Origin: Macrostomum hystrix | Taxonomy: Eukaryota > Platyhelminthes > Macrostomidae | Direction of reading: 5' to 3' | Length of the DNA stretch: 64,000 bases | Assembly (NCBI GenBank): GCA_950097015.1 | Contig: CATNEN010000001.1 | Location: 21,443,501-21,507,500 of the forward strand | Part shown: one piece after another, positions 22,712 to 36,500 of the stretch | Layout of the letters: the number at the start of each line of letters is the position of its first letter | Position numbering within the stretch: position 1 is the stretch's first letter | Made by a program: the position numbers and the translations under genes | The notes under the pieces: generated by a model | What the model was told of the DNA's origin: nothing | Databases searched by the model: none | The model's input: only the letters and a program-made list of their open reading frames with translations

Positions 22712-25700
22712 CTGCAAATCTGTTGTGAGCTTTTACAATTAAGTGATATTGTTTAGCATAGTGTTTATGTTTATGATTTTATTCCTATTTACTCTACTGT
22801 AACTCTTGGATTAAAAGCTTTTCATTTTAAATAACATATTCATAATTTTTTTTACTTTTTTTAATTCAATTAGTGGCTATATTTACAGAATATTTAGACA
22901 ATCTAATAAACAGACATTTACAAATTACATGCATATTCATAGTAGTATAAATAGTTCCTGACACCTTATTGTGTCAGTCCCTGGCACATGTTTATCTATC
23001 TCAGTATTTACACAGTACAATTGGGCCAGATGTGTAACCAGATGGTGAAAATAGTAGAGTTGAAATATTGAAAAAACAATGGATTCTAGACCTCCAAGTT
23101 GATGATGAGACCCTGAGGCACTAATTTGAATATTTACTGAATTATTTATAAAGTGATTTTAAACAGCTAATTTAATTTTGATTTGAATGAGCTAAAATTA
23201 GTTTCATATCATAGGCATTATATTTTTTTGTGTGTTTATTTAAAGATAATACATAAAACACTGAAAAACTGATTAGAGATAGCTAGATACCTCTAAGACT
23301 AAGAAACGTTAGACTAAGAAACGACTTGCGAAACTCTATATTGGTAGTCAGTGTCTCCTAGTCCTAACAAATATTGATATTGGATAAGATACTTGACACA
23401 TATCTTTACAGTGTTAAACATGGTTCATGGTGTGATGTTGTTAAATATGTTAATACTGACTCAAAACTTGCTAACTAAAACATAATGTGCTACAGAGACT
23501 AAAATATAAAAACAAGTACATTAGAGACAGCTATAAAACATTGTTTTATTTGACATCAAAAATTAATTTGAACTAAATTTTAGAGAGGCAAGAATAGGCA
23601 AGGCAAAAATATGAAACAACAGGCTTAATTGCCTATCAGAAATTATTTGTTCTTTTAGAGTTCCACTGTATTTTTTCTATATCAAAGTACAGTAAAGTAC
23701 AGTAAGTCCAATGTCTGGCAAAGCCAAGATGAGACTACAGAATGCCTAAATGACCAATGCTAGCACTAGATGAAGCATTCTGTTGAAAGCTAATGAGAGT
23801 GAAATTCAATTGAACATTTTGAGCACACAAAGCACTGACTCCAGTGCCAAATGCTCTGTCACATTTACTGATTGGCACATTAACTCAATATAAGAGCATA
23901 TCATGGCAACATCCAGTTTCACCCTTTTGTCAAGCTGCTACATACTTAGGCGCTGCTGGTTCCTATGAAAGCATAGCTGCTGCCTATTTAGCAAACTAAA
24001 TACACTGGCCCAAAAATACACTAAGCAGACAGGAAATTGTAGTGCACCACTTAGAGAAAACACTGATAACTTCCATATCATGTGACATATTTAAAAAATG
24101 CTTATTTTATTAGAAGGCTGATTAAATATAGTTTAAGACAGACAAAAGTTTTCATCTTTAAAGCAAAAAATTTGCCAAGCTATATAGCAGAAAATGTTCA
24201 TGTTTTTTTGACTTTTTTTATTTATTGACATTTTCTACAAATAAAGCAGCATTTCACAAAAGGCAGGGCTTATTCCCATGGTCACATGTCGATAATTTCA
24301 ATTTTATCCACAGGGATCTGTGCTGCTAATTATCTGCTTATCCACACGGCAGCTTGTATGAATAGGTCTAAAACTCTTTAGATAAATATGCCGTGCAGTT
24401 AATTTCAATTTTATGCACACGGTTCTGTTCTATGAAACGAGGCCTTTCAGGTTTGAACATTTTGTTGAACCCTCGAGCCAATAGATCGACAAAGTTGCCA
24501 GTGTGTTACGACAGTATTCTACATTTTGACCTACACATTCACTAACCGACATTAATGTCATCCTTTTTAATTATTTTAATAACAAATTACTAAATATTTT
24601 GTCATTGTTATGTGTTTTCATTTGAATTGTATTGACTTAGAACAAAGTAAGAAGTCTATCAAAGAAAATCATACGAGTCAACCAGCAGAATTCTAGTCAA
24701 CACCAAACTCGTCAAACATACTATACATCATTGTTATTATTTTACACTATGCATTGATAGTGTACACTATACACTAGGCCTATACTCTGAAGCAAAAGCC
24801 TTATGCTCAGAGAAGAATAGGTAGGGACTTGAAAGTAAACCTATTCATACAAGCTGCCATGTGGATATTATCGGCACGGGACCATGGGAATAAGCACTTC
24901 TTTTCACTGAAACCAAGAAAAATTTTTTTTATGCAGCACAATTTTTTAAGGTTGTGCACTGCTAAGTAACAATTTTTGTTTTTATTAAACTTTATTGAAG
25001 CACAGATCAGTAGCTAAGCCAGGTAGATTCACAAGCTTTAGCTATAATATAGAGAATTTATTCAACTTTCTAGGCCTCATAAAGCAAACATTTTGCTAAT
25101 CTGTTGTACAATATAGAAGTTTTTGGCATTCTTTTCAAATCATTTGATTAACTGTTTTTTATAAAAAAATTATTTCAAATTGATACAAAAACATTGGCAA
25201 ATTATTTTGAAGCAATTGGAAACAATGATATGATGAGCATCAAATGTCGTGTCCGAATTCTGAAGGATTGCATGTCAATATTCAGTAGGGGTAAATATAA
25301 AGAATTTTGGATCTATTATAAATGATAGGCCTAGTGCTACCAGGCAGCCTCCTGCCATGGTGTAAAGAGACTTTAAGTATGTGTTAGTTAATAATAGAAA
25401 ATTAGTAGTATGTTAGCAGAACACAGAAGATGTGCTAATTCCTCTTCCACTAACCAGCTCAATGACTCAACCCTTTTGGCCATAGAAATAGGGGTTTGGC
25501 AAGGAGCTGTCATCTCTCCAGTTGCAGTTTTTAGCTTCAGAGCTCCATGGACAAGGCCTACTTGCAATCTTGCAGCTGCAGATGAACACCCATAACCTTG
25601 TGCTAGCTACAAACTACAATGACATGAGAGGATACTAAGCCAAAGTTTTGGCGGACTAGCAAACCAACACAGCATGATTGTGCTTGTGCTGCCAGCCAGG

Positions 25701-26898
25701 CATTGCTTTTCTCACTTATTTAGGCCTAGTCCAATATATAAAAAAACACTTTGCAAAGTGGTAAGTTGATGATGTCAAAATTGTAGGTAGGCCTATAATG
25801 GATTCTAAGGATTCGGCTAGGGATTGAGTGATAATTTTCAGAATTATGCTCTCGACCTTGGTCAACAAGACTAGGCTAGGCAAATTTGAAACTAAAATAT
25901 GCCTATTAATATAAACTCGCTCGCACGATATAATGCAACAATGCAACAGACCTCAAAATGGCCTCATAAGAAACTAAGTAAGTAACCTCGCTGATGGGCT
26001 CAATGCCTGACGAAATTGTTTTATATAGCGTTTTATTTTTTATGACGATATTAACTGTAAGTAAGTATTGTTCTGAAAGATCAATCGTAAATTGTGTACG
26101 CCAAAAATGTAATATGTTAAAAAAAGCCGCAAACACTCTAACAAGTAAAACAAAAATGCTATGATTAAAATATGCAGTACAGGCGTTTACAAGAATAATA
26201 CTTTTTAATCCCTCCGTTGTTTTAAAAAGGTAATAAATCGTATGCTTGATTAATGCCTAATTGTTATATTGTCATAACTATCTATGCAAACGAAAATTTA
26301 ACTTTAACGTTAAACTTTTTTAATATGTCCAAAGATTTGAGCCCTTTTAACAACTTTTTTTGCTTTCATAATTAAAAATAATTTTTTTAATCAAATTTTT
26401 GTATCATTTACTGTTCAATTACTGTTAAAAATATATTATACAGATCACCTGTAAAAAGTGCAGCTATATAGGCCTTTATCTATGTAGCGCAAAAAAGTTT
26501 TACTGTGCTTTATATTTCCCTCACTTGGACATAAACCATTCGTTTTTTGCTGATCTTTAAATAAGTTACATCTAGAATGGCAATATAAATTTGTATTCAT
26601 AAATTTCATTCTATATTATATTTTCGCTTAAAAGTATTGAGCTAGTCGTTTTGCTCAATAAATAACATGTAATTTAATTTTTACCTAACTTAACCACCAA
26701 TTTACTATATTTACAAGTTGCAATGTACTTTAATCGCAGTTTATCAAACTCTTTCTTAAGCTCCTCATTGAAGTAGGCTAAATCATGTAACAGCTAAGAA
26801 AGCTAATTTGTGTGAACTTGAGAAAGTGATTTCGAATTACAATCAATTAATTTTGAGAACAATAAATATTAATTCCAGCATACAACTTTCATGGTCTA
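22712..26898. other. Divergent intergenic region between the MBD5/6-type gene and RGS22
   Basis: About 4.2 kb between two diverging genes, AT-rich, no supported coding sequence. It contains a palindromic MITE-like element (24268-24895). Promoters for both genes presumably lie here, but no clear TATA or CpG block was seen. Confidence 0.5.
24268..24895. mobile_element. MITE-like element with interrupted long inverted repeats
   Basis: The left end reads GCTTATTCCCATGGTC then CGATAAT. The right end is its inverse, ATTATCGGCACGGGACCATG then GGAATAAGC. A second paired block, ATCCACACGGCAGCTTGTAT (left, near 24340-24359), is inverted at 24841-24865. The left arm carries an extra ~45 bp internal duplication (AATTTCAATTTTAT, repeated near 24400). 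No clear target-site duplication at the ends. Probably a non-autonomous DNA transposon of unknown superfamily. Confidence 0.6.
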
Positions 26899-26911
26899 GG
26901 AACAAAGCGCA

Positions 26912-27574
26912 ATGGATCGCAAAGGTAAAACATACTTTTTGGTCAGACATTGAAATTAAAAGAAAACGTAGCATTCAAGAATTAGTTTTACCTTTTCAGA
27001 GAGTGGGCATCAAGCCCTCGAAAATCTGGAGGACTTACTTATTTATGATGACATGTTTTTAGACTATTTCAACGCCTTCCTTAGTTTGCCAGTGAGTAAT
27101 GAAGAAATATTACTTTATTTATTTAATCTATTGTGGAAATAAAAGTCAGAATAAAATTTTTCATCCGAATCTACATTGGAACTCCCAAATTCCCCCCCTT
27201 GTCCAGGCATTCCCTCAGGTGCTTCAGTACCACCGACTTACTGGCACATTTCGCATAGTGGATTCTCCTGATGACTCACTGGTGGAGTGGAACAACTCGT
27301 CAGAGCCGCTCTACGGTGCGACAGACGACGAGAGAGAAACCATCATGGCCTGGGCGCAGGGAGAGCGGCTGCCACTCTTTACTAAGTGAGTAACTGCGCG
27401 TACATTTGCGTTACAAACTGTGACTCAGCTGATGTAGCTTCACAATCAAGTCCCAATTCTTTATTCTCATTGACTGGTCATTATAGAACCGAGCTCTATC
27501 GGGAGTACAAGCTCTGCAAGCTTTTACTGCGCCCTGTTGATGCCAGAAGAATAGGCGCACGTCCTGGCACCTAC
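26912..27574 (+). CDS. RGS22: RGS22 exons 1-4, conserved N-terminus
   Basis: Exon 1 is only MDRK plus one base (26912-26924, donor AAAG|GTAAAA). Exon 2 (27000-27091) encodes LEDLLIYDDMFLDYFNAFLS. Exon 3 (27207-27385) encodes AFPQVLQYHRLTGTFRIVD through ERLPLFT. Exon 4 (27487-27574) encodes TELYREYKLCKLLL through ARPGTY. Spacing of these blocks parallels vertebrate RGS22. Exon 4 has two possible donors, TAC|GTGAGA (27574) and TCGG|GTGAGC (27599). Only the first keeps frame with exon 5 as modelled. Confidence 0.85.
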
Positions 27575-30500
27575 GTGAGAGGCTACAGCAGGACATCGGG
27601 TGAGCAAAATCTACAATTCTATTCATTTTAGCAGTAGGTGGGATCAATGCATTCGGCCAATCCAATGCCTCCAACCGCAGGCTCCATGGTCTCTCTGACC
27701 GATACCGAAGCTGCTGGCTCTTCCGATGAAGACGAAGAAGATGAAGATGAAGAAGATGATGAAGAGTTCGACGACAGCCAAGAAGAGGAAGGAGAGGAAG
27801 ACGAGAACAATGCCACTGGAAACGACGTCTCCGACTTGACTTCGTCTAGCGGCATGTCAAACCGACCGCCGACTCACGCGCGTAGCCTTCCGGACCGACT
27901 CGCCGGCAAGAGCGGTAGCAGCGGAGCGAGGCGGCGACGTCGACGGCCTCGCGACACTGAGTTCGGCGATTCAACTGTGGCTGCGGATTTCAGTGGCAGC
28001 GGCGTTGCCATCGACGCTTCGGCGACTACGCCGAGCCGAATTCATCGGAGATGGAAGCCGCCGACCAGCGATGGTCGAACCTACTCTGCGCCACATAATT
28101 ATCAGGTAAATGAACGATTACACAAATGAGAACAAGCAAAGACTGTCACGATTGCTTCCACAGTCGTAATGAAAGATTTTCTGAAAATATTTGCGGCAGG
28201 AATTCGCCATGCTGCCCATGTCATCTGACTTCGATCTTCAAGAGGCACCAGCTGTCGTGTCATTCAGCACGAGAGCCGGCGCCGGTGGCCCTGGCGACAG
28301 TGTCGACCTGAAAGGCCTGGAAGCTCGCCAGAATCTGCCATTCGACCGGCTGAAAGAACTCATGCTAGCCAATAGGCAGGGCGTGCAAGAGTTCTTTGAG
28401 TTTCTCCGACCCACAGCCGGCCTGCAGCTCGTGGACTTCTGGCTGGACTGCGAGTTCTACAAGGACACCGCGCTGGATAGAAGCGACGCAGACAATCGAC
28501 AGACTCGTGGCCGGCTGCTCCGTGATCTTCAAGACAAGTACCGGCTGCGGCTTACAGAGGAGGCTAAGGCGCAGATGCGCAATGCTGCAAACGATCCTCA
28601 GCAGGCGAACTCGATTCTGTTGCGCACACAGTACGATGTGCTGCGACGGTTGCGTTCCTATTGGCTGCCGAGGTGTGTCCTTGGAGAACAGCGTCAGATG
28701 TGCTTTTAGCCTATTGCTTTTTCTTGACGCGTCCCACTAGTTCTGCTTCCCACAATATCCGCTTTCCACAAGATCCGCTTCATAGATGTTCCGCTTCCCA
28801 CAGAATCTGCTTCACACAGATTCCACTTCACACAGATTCCACTTTCCCAAAGGTACTTTGTGGTTCAAATGAGTTCTAAACAAGTGCATCTCTCACCTGT
28901 CCAGGTACATAATTCACAAAGAGCGCGAACTAAGCGGTCACACATTCTCAGACCTGCAGCAGGCCTGGTTGTCGAATGCAACCCGTCGCACATCCGCCGT
29001 GTCGACAATCTTTCCGTCCCTCTCGCTGGTCAACTCGATGCCAGTCCGACCAGATGTGGCTCACAATTTGGCCATCACGGAGTCGTGGGATCGGGTGCGC
29101 GCTGGCGGCCGCAGGCTGGACGATCGGGTCAGGTCGGCCCGAGGTCAGCCGCTGCCGACTGCCGTCGCATCGAAGCCTGTGTCCGCCTCGAGACCTTTCC
29201 AGGCCCGTCTGCGCGACGCCCTGACGGTGGATCGCATCGCTGGCGGTCCGTTTCGAAGCTTCTTGGAGTTGCGGCATCGCGACCCGGAGCTTCTGGCTTG
29301 CCTGATGTTCTTTCAAGAGGTTTGTATTACCAGCAGGACCTTTTACTGCACTTCCTGTAAAATTGAATGCAGAAAAATCCTTCCATGCTTACCGGGGGGT
29401 GATTGGCAGAGTGGGTCTAACGCGTCTGCCTCTCGCACCAAGGTCCCTATGTTCGTCTCCGCGGCGAGGCCACTTTCATTTGGGGCATAGCCGCGGAGAG
29501 AAGGCTTGTGGGCTTGTCGTGCAATTTACGCCCTTCAGGGCCAACCGATGAGAAAGTCAGGGCAGATGTACTCACTGCTCTTTTAAGTGTGTGCCTTTGT
29601 ATGGTATCCGTGTGCGTTTGTGCTCAGGAGTCAGTGAAATGGGCAGAACTGCCTCCTCGCTGGCCGCGGTTCTAGTGCCACCAAAGATGTGCCATTGCCG
29701 GCAGCCCCTCCTGCAATTATTTTTATTATTACTATCAAAGTATTGAAAAAAATGTGTCAAATTACCGGCATTGCGTCATCCTCGGGAAGCATTTCGTTGA
29801 TGTGGGGCAGAAATTATTATTCCCATTATTCCATTATTCCATTATTATAACCACTATTAGTAGAAGTACGTTGTACTCATGATGTGTAGAAAGTATTCGA
29901 ATACTAGTTTTGCTGAACAATACATCGAGTAGATGGCTATAGTATGTTGTGTATATATTTTAATTGAGTCCTGTAAATGTTTGGGATGTTGCTTTAGTCA
30001 TTTCTCTATTAATCTGTGTAATTAATGTTGAGCAAAGTTGGTGCTAAAACTTTCAAAGGTGGAGGAGTACTCAAGACGAGACGAGCGCACCTCTGATCGT
30101 TTCCTTCGCCTTGGCCACGCGTGGAACATCTTCAATCGCTATCTGAATGTGAACGCCACGCAGCCAGTGAAGGTCGACAAGCGCGAGAGCCAAGCGGTTC
30201 TGGAGGTGCTGCGTCGCTCGAAGGACATTGTGCCGTCTAAGGTGTTCGCCAAGGCGCAGGATTCGGTAGTGTCTCGCATGGGCGACACCTGGCTGCGCTT
30301 CCTCAAGGAGGATGTGAAGAACTTCCTCGAGTAAGTTTTAGCGGCCTTAACTGATGCAGCTGACTTGATTCAATAAACGATTCGAATAGAAGCATTTGCA
30401 CTGGATTATAATGCCTGCCACCGCAGATCCTCTGTTTCGCATCGCGATTCAGACAGTCCGCCGCGCACCTCCGACGAGATCCAGGTGTACATTGAGAATG

Positions 30501-33500
30501 GCAAGATCATTGTCAAGCGTCTGCAGCCGGAGAGGTATGTACTTTTAGCTATATTTTTAAAGTGCAGTTGTTATTTAAAATAGCAAACTTTTCTATTCTA
30601 CTTTGCTTACTGAAATGCTGTACAATCGAGTGTACAAGTGTATGATTTATCAGTAACAATATAAACACTACGCTATTTTTCGCCTGGGGAAAGACCCCAA
30701 TGGTATTTTTGGGAGATACAGAAAACGGTGGGTATTCTAAATACCCCCGTAGAAGAATCTAAAAATTCACCTTTGCTTATTATTATTTTTTACAGTTGCT
30801 TGCTGGCTACCATCGTTTACAATTAAAAATCGAATGCAATCAAACTTTTTCTGTTTGAATGTGAATATTTGCACAGGTGTCGTCGATTTAACAAAATTGG
30901 TCAACAGTTTAAGATCCAAAAAACTTTAATCAGAAGTCAAGAAATCCCAAACCGATTTAGACCCTTCACTTGCCTTTAATAGTGCTATGCTAATATCATG
31001 CTCATGAGGTGTCATGGCCTTTCCTTTTCTATGCTTTCTGTGAGGAAAATTCGGAAAAAAGTTTTTGTTATGTCCCCCTGCACCATTTTATGGACCTACG
31101 AGTAGGAATGCATTAATTATTCACAAAAACTTCAAGACAATGATTTACTGAAGGTAATTGAAAAATCAACTGCAACACTTGCTCGTCTCTTGTTCAGTCC
31201 TTTGCTTGTTGTGTTGTCCTAAATTTAACAATCATGTAGTCAGTCACAAAGTCACATTCTATGACTTTGGTCCACTCTAGCCCATAGACATCTGAAGCGC
31301 ACAAAAATAATTTAGTCAGAGCGTGCAGCAATACATAATTGGTGCTCGCTCCATATGTCTATGGCCCAAAGCTATGGCCCGACGCAAGTCGTGACCATAC
31401 ACATCCAAGACGTGCAGCAATAGGATTTATTGGTAGACCCCAAGATATCACTGGAAAACGATACGAGTACAATGGCGCAAACTAGTGAAGCTACAAGTTT
31501 CGATCTTTCGAGCTTTCAGATCAGTGACAACAGGGGCTGCGAGTTCCGCTGAACCTTAAGCACCTTAAACTCACACAGGAGTGTATATCTGATTGTCAGT
31601 CAGTTTTCATCCTCACTGTGGTCTTTGGGGTCGGTCCTAGGAGCGTGAGCTACACAATCCCCCAAGCCTACTCTTGGAATTGAGCTCTGGGATATTAGTG
31701 CAAGAGTGGGACTTTATAATCCCGAAATATTGAATTGAACGCAAAACTTGACGTACAAGATTTTTAATTCAACTTTACAGCTGAATGTCATTTCGAATAT
31801 TTAGAGAAACGCAGTGGTTTTAATTGTTGTATTTTGTGCTGGATTAAAATTTCGTTCTACCTGCATGCAGTTAACATCAGCAGCTAAGCTCATCGTAGTC
31901 AGCTCGAATGCATTCACAATTCATGAGGTTCGCAAGAAATCAAAATTGACATGCTCCCAACAAATTTCGACTTGTCAAAAAAACATCAGACACCAGCAAA
32001 AGTCAGGCAGTCGACGAACAAACAACAGCAGCAGCAGCAGAAGGTCGGCTGGAGGAAGGTCGTCGCGGAATTCACTGCCAAGGAGCGCATTTTCGCCGGG
32101 AGCTGCGGCTGCTGAGCACTGCTCCAGCCCAAGCGCTCGCGGGTATTTATTCGAAAATCAATTCTAGCACTCGCGTTTTAGCACCCTTTAAAAACCACGA
32201 AAAAGTTTTTTCACCGTTATAGTATCCTGTTTGTTGACCAAATTAATTTGCATTTTTGGTGTTTGAGGGTATTTTCACCTCGGGCACGTATTTTAATTGT
32301 CACCTGTGTTCGCTCTGATGCGTCTCTTGAAAGTAAAAAAGTTTACTCGATTGGGAAAAATGCAACAGCGACACTTTTTATCGATTTGAAAACTATTTCC
32401 TTTTGTTTTAATTGACGTTTATCGACGTCGTTCGTTTATTTTGCACAATGGCCCCCTTTTATCGAGTTTAAATTTGTAAAAAAATATTTAAAAAGATACA
32501 CATCAAACAGACTTGGATATAAATTGTAGATATCTATTAAATGAATATGTTGTGTACTTACACAGCTCTTCGAAACATTAAGTCTGTCCATTATGGGGAG
32601 TAGATTGGGTCTATTATGTGTTAATAGTACTAATGTTCAATGTTGAGTACAAGTTGGACTATACTTTCTAATTATTAATAAACTATACTAAGCATCGCTA
32701 CTAGATTATTCTTATCGACTGTCTCAAAACCTAAAAGTATGGTATTCAAACACACACAAACGGCACAACATTCAGTGTCAGTCAGTTTTCGTTACAAAAT
32801 TTAAGCGCACGCACAGATCAACTGATAGTGAACAAGGAAGAAAGAAAAGGGAGGGAGATGGAGGGAAGAGAGGAGATTTAATCATTAGCAGAGATTAGGA
32901 AGTAAAACAAATCCGCCCACTGGAAAATTGTGGGAGATTGTGGGAAAAATTCAGATGAAAAACAGCAGAAGGCTCATTTCCTTGCCACCACCGCCCCACC
33001 TGGCAGGTCGCAGGCTCAGCTGCAGCTGCAGCGCCGTCGCAGCTGGGATTTCCTCACCGACGAAGAGAAGGCCGAGCGCCGGCGGGCTGCCGCCGAGAGG
33101 CGCCGAGTCACCGAACTGGAGCGGAAGAAGGCGCTCAAGGCCGCCAGGAAACGGCTCAGAGAGATGGAGGAGGCTGGCCGGAAGGTGAGAGAGCTGGCGC
33201 TGCTGTGGGATGTGGGAAAACCTTTGAGAAAAATTGAAAACAAGCAATCTCAATTACGCTATGATTTTGATCTGAATCTTTGACTTGCTTGGCTCACTAT
33301 CATTCAAGCTCTCTCTCTTCTCTCCCTCTCACTCTCCGTCTTACCCTCCCAACCTCCCATTCTCAATAATAAATTACACTTGCAGGAGGGCTACAGGCAA
33401 TGGCACATCATTTGGTGACACTAGACCCGCAGCCAGCGAGGAGGCAATTCTGCCCATTCCGCTGACTCCTGAGCACACACTTACCGTACGCAGGCACTGG

Positions 33501-36500
33501 CTCACACAGGTGTGTGCATCTGCCCTGACTTTCTGATCTGCCCAGAGCTTGAGCCCCAAGCCTTCTCTCCGCGGCTGCGCCCCAATGAATAAGGCCTCGC
33601 TGCGGAATCGAGCTCAGGGACCTTGTAACCGCTCTGCGATTGACCCCGTTCCCCTTTCCCCTTCCCCTCTGACCCTCCCTTCCTGTCTTTGTCACCACTC
33701 TCGCTGACTCTTATCCTTGAATTATTTTTCTATTCCATTCTATCTCCGCCATCAAACAGCCTGCGTACAATAACTATCGCATAGCATTGTAACTGTAAGC
33801 GAAACTCCATCTTACATTTGCCACTGACTTCCCATGAACCCAGTTTGCTTTTCTGTGGTTCAAAAGTCAGGGACAGGTATGCGAGGCGTTTTTGGTCTTT
33901 GTTTATAGAAAACTCCACAGAGTTCAAAGGGTTTTGAAGCACATTGAGAACCCCATACTAATAGCACGGTGTTCTTGCAAGCTTTCTTAAACACCTTTGT
34001 CGCAATTCTGTCGGCCACAAATTTGAATCGACTTAATTCATCAGCACGTACTTTTTTCTCTCCGCCCAAGAAAAAGCAGCAAATTAGTTTACTAAACTGC
34101 TTGCAAATCTGGCACATGCCCCATTGCACAATGACCTAAATACCGATCACTGCCTGCAGGCCAGTGGCAATCAAATATTACTAAGCGACAGCGGAATAGC
34201 TGACACCGCGCCTGTCAGCCCGGTTTCGCATCGGAAGGTAAAAATAGAAAAACGAATTAGTCAAATACCAAAATCCACCAATTCAAATTAGAACTAAAAT
34301 TTCGTTTTTTTGCAAGCAAACTTATTTGATTAATTTAATTTTCAACACGAAGTTGTTTAAATAGAACGCTTGAAACTTGATTGACCGAATAACCAAACTC
34401 TTGTCGCCCAATCAAGTTTTGAAGGCTGATATATGAAAACAATTTTGAAAACAACTTTATTTCTTCGCCCGCATGTGTGTTTCGCAACCAAAAAAATTGT
34501 TTCGATATTTTTGTTGTTTTTGTGGTTCAGTGAAATATTGTTCAGCTTTTGGCTTTACCTACCTGTAGAATACCAGAATGCTTTTTTTGTTTTTTTACAG
34601 TAAATATGAAATGATCGAAGCAACTTTGATTCTCGTTATTAATTCCGATTTCCTGTAGTGATGGGCACAATTTGTTGTCTGCTTTTGCTTAAAGCGAAAT
34701 CTCGACAGGTGAGAAAACTATCTATCTGAGTACTAACTACACGGAGCCGATCAGAAAATTGATCGATAAATCAATGAACCAATCATCACTTTGATTAAAT
34801 TATAACCTATTTTCTGTAACTCATTTAATTCACTATTTGGCGGTGTATCTGAGAGTCGGATAGGTACATATCGTCAATTATTATTTCGCAAGTCTATGGT
34901 AAAAAGGCAGTGCACAGAACTACTATAGAACTACTGTAACCTGCAAAATAGGCAAATGAAAAATAGAATGTTTTTAAGAGGCTGTGGGCACCAACCTCGC
35001 TAGGGACCTTGGTGAGTCAATATAATTTAGCAGGTTAAATTTAATTAGCTACCATTATATTTTCAGGTAAAAATTTAATCTTTAGACACTCGTTTTTCTA
35101 AACACAGGTCTCTGCTTTTATGTATCTTCTATCTTTGTTAAAATCAAACATGAGTATTTTACCGTAAAAAATAACAAAAGCTTGTAAGCGAATGTAAGAC
35201 ACTTATATTTTTCTGCAGAAGAACACACTGAAGCCATTGGATGAGGAGGTAAAACAATCATCGCGTGATGTGTGACTAAACATCATTCGAGAGCCTAATG
35301 AAAATTCGTTATTAATTTTTTAGTTAGTCGAGAATTTTAACAAATCAATATATTTCACAGATTTTTCATTGACTAATTGGTAACTGCCAGTGATTAGCCT
35401 TGAGTTTTAGCAAACCAGTTCAAACCATTTAGAAGCAAAAGTTTAACAAATTATAGTTCTACTTTGTCATGACAACAAGCCGGTAGCTGTCCCGATCGGC
35501 CATACCTGTATTCCCATGTGCTTTAATATTTAATCATGCTATAGACACTAGCACAATGTGATTTGTTAAGGCACATATGAGCTCATTAATAGTTAATTAA
35601 GCCGATTAAGTAATGGTACAGAGAAGGTACACAAGGTCACGCAAGGTATGCTAAGCTGTTTTTTATTGAAACGTTAGTTTAACTACTGTCAAAGCTAGAC
35701 TCAAATTTATTCTCAATGGTCAGCTCACAGTAATTAGCATACGCTGAGACAAACCACTTGAGTATTTCAGAAATAAGTCCATTAGTTTTTATTTTATAGT
35801 TGATTTATAGCTCACCGCTGCAGGTGTACTTCCAGGTGTACTTAAAGATGACTGGCTCATTTCTATGAGGTCATAAATATGCTAGTCCTTTAACATATGT
35901 TGTCCTTTAGCAAGACACTTAACTCTGCATTGCTTCAGTTCACCCAGCTGTTAAATGGGTACCAGCATTAGCTGGGATAATTGAAGGTAGGTGTGGCGTC
36001 CCCCCAGTCCATGGACTGAACAGCCGTACGCAGCCTTCAGATGCGCCGCGCAATAGCTGCGGCTGTGCTGTCGGCTGCACATATGACCCGATTAGGGCAG
36101 GTGTAATCAATTATTAATTATTATTATTATAAATATGTGCTATTAACAGTAGAGCGACCACGTAGGTATTTCAAATACCTACATTTTTCAGTTTCTGTAA
36201 CTCCAAAAAGATTCAACCATTCGTAGTGTCGTTAAAGGCGAAACGTTTTGATTCTGTTGGTGGACTTTCACAAAAATCGGTCATTCGGTTTGGGCGCTGT
36301 TGTGAAGTAGGCAGTGGGCATTTGAAATACCCGCGTGGTCTTTTACGGAGGGAAAAATAGAGTGTCCTTTCTACTGTTCAGCTAACCGAAGCTATGCTTG
36401 CTTGCTGACATAATCATAACGACCAAATGCATCCTGACCATCACTCCTCTGGCAATCTGACCATCACTCCACGGACATCCTGACCATCACTCCACTGGCA

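Noticed and set aside
31975-32165. Additional RGS22 exon with AGC-rich codons
   Set aside because: Open in several frames, but exons 9 and 10 already join in phase 2; no conserved content.
33285-33540. 83-aa plus ORF in RGS22 intron 10
   Set aside because: Lies within the inverted SINE copy; repeated sequence and not a gene.
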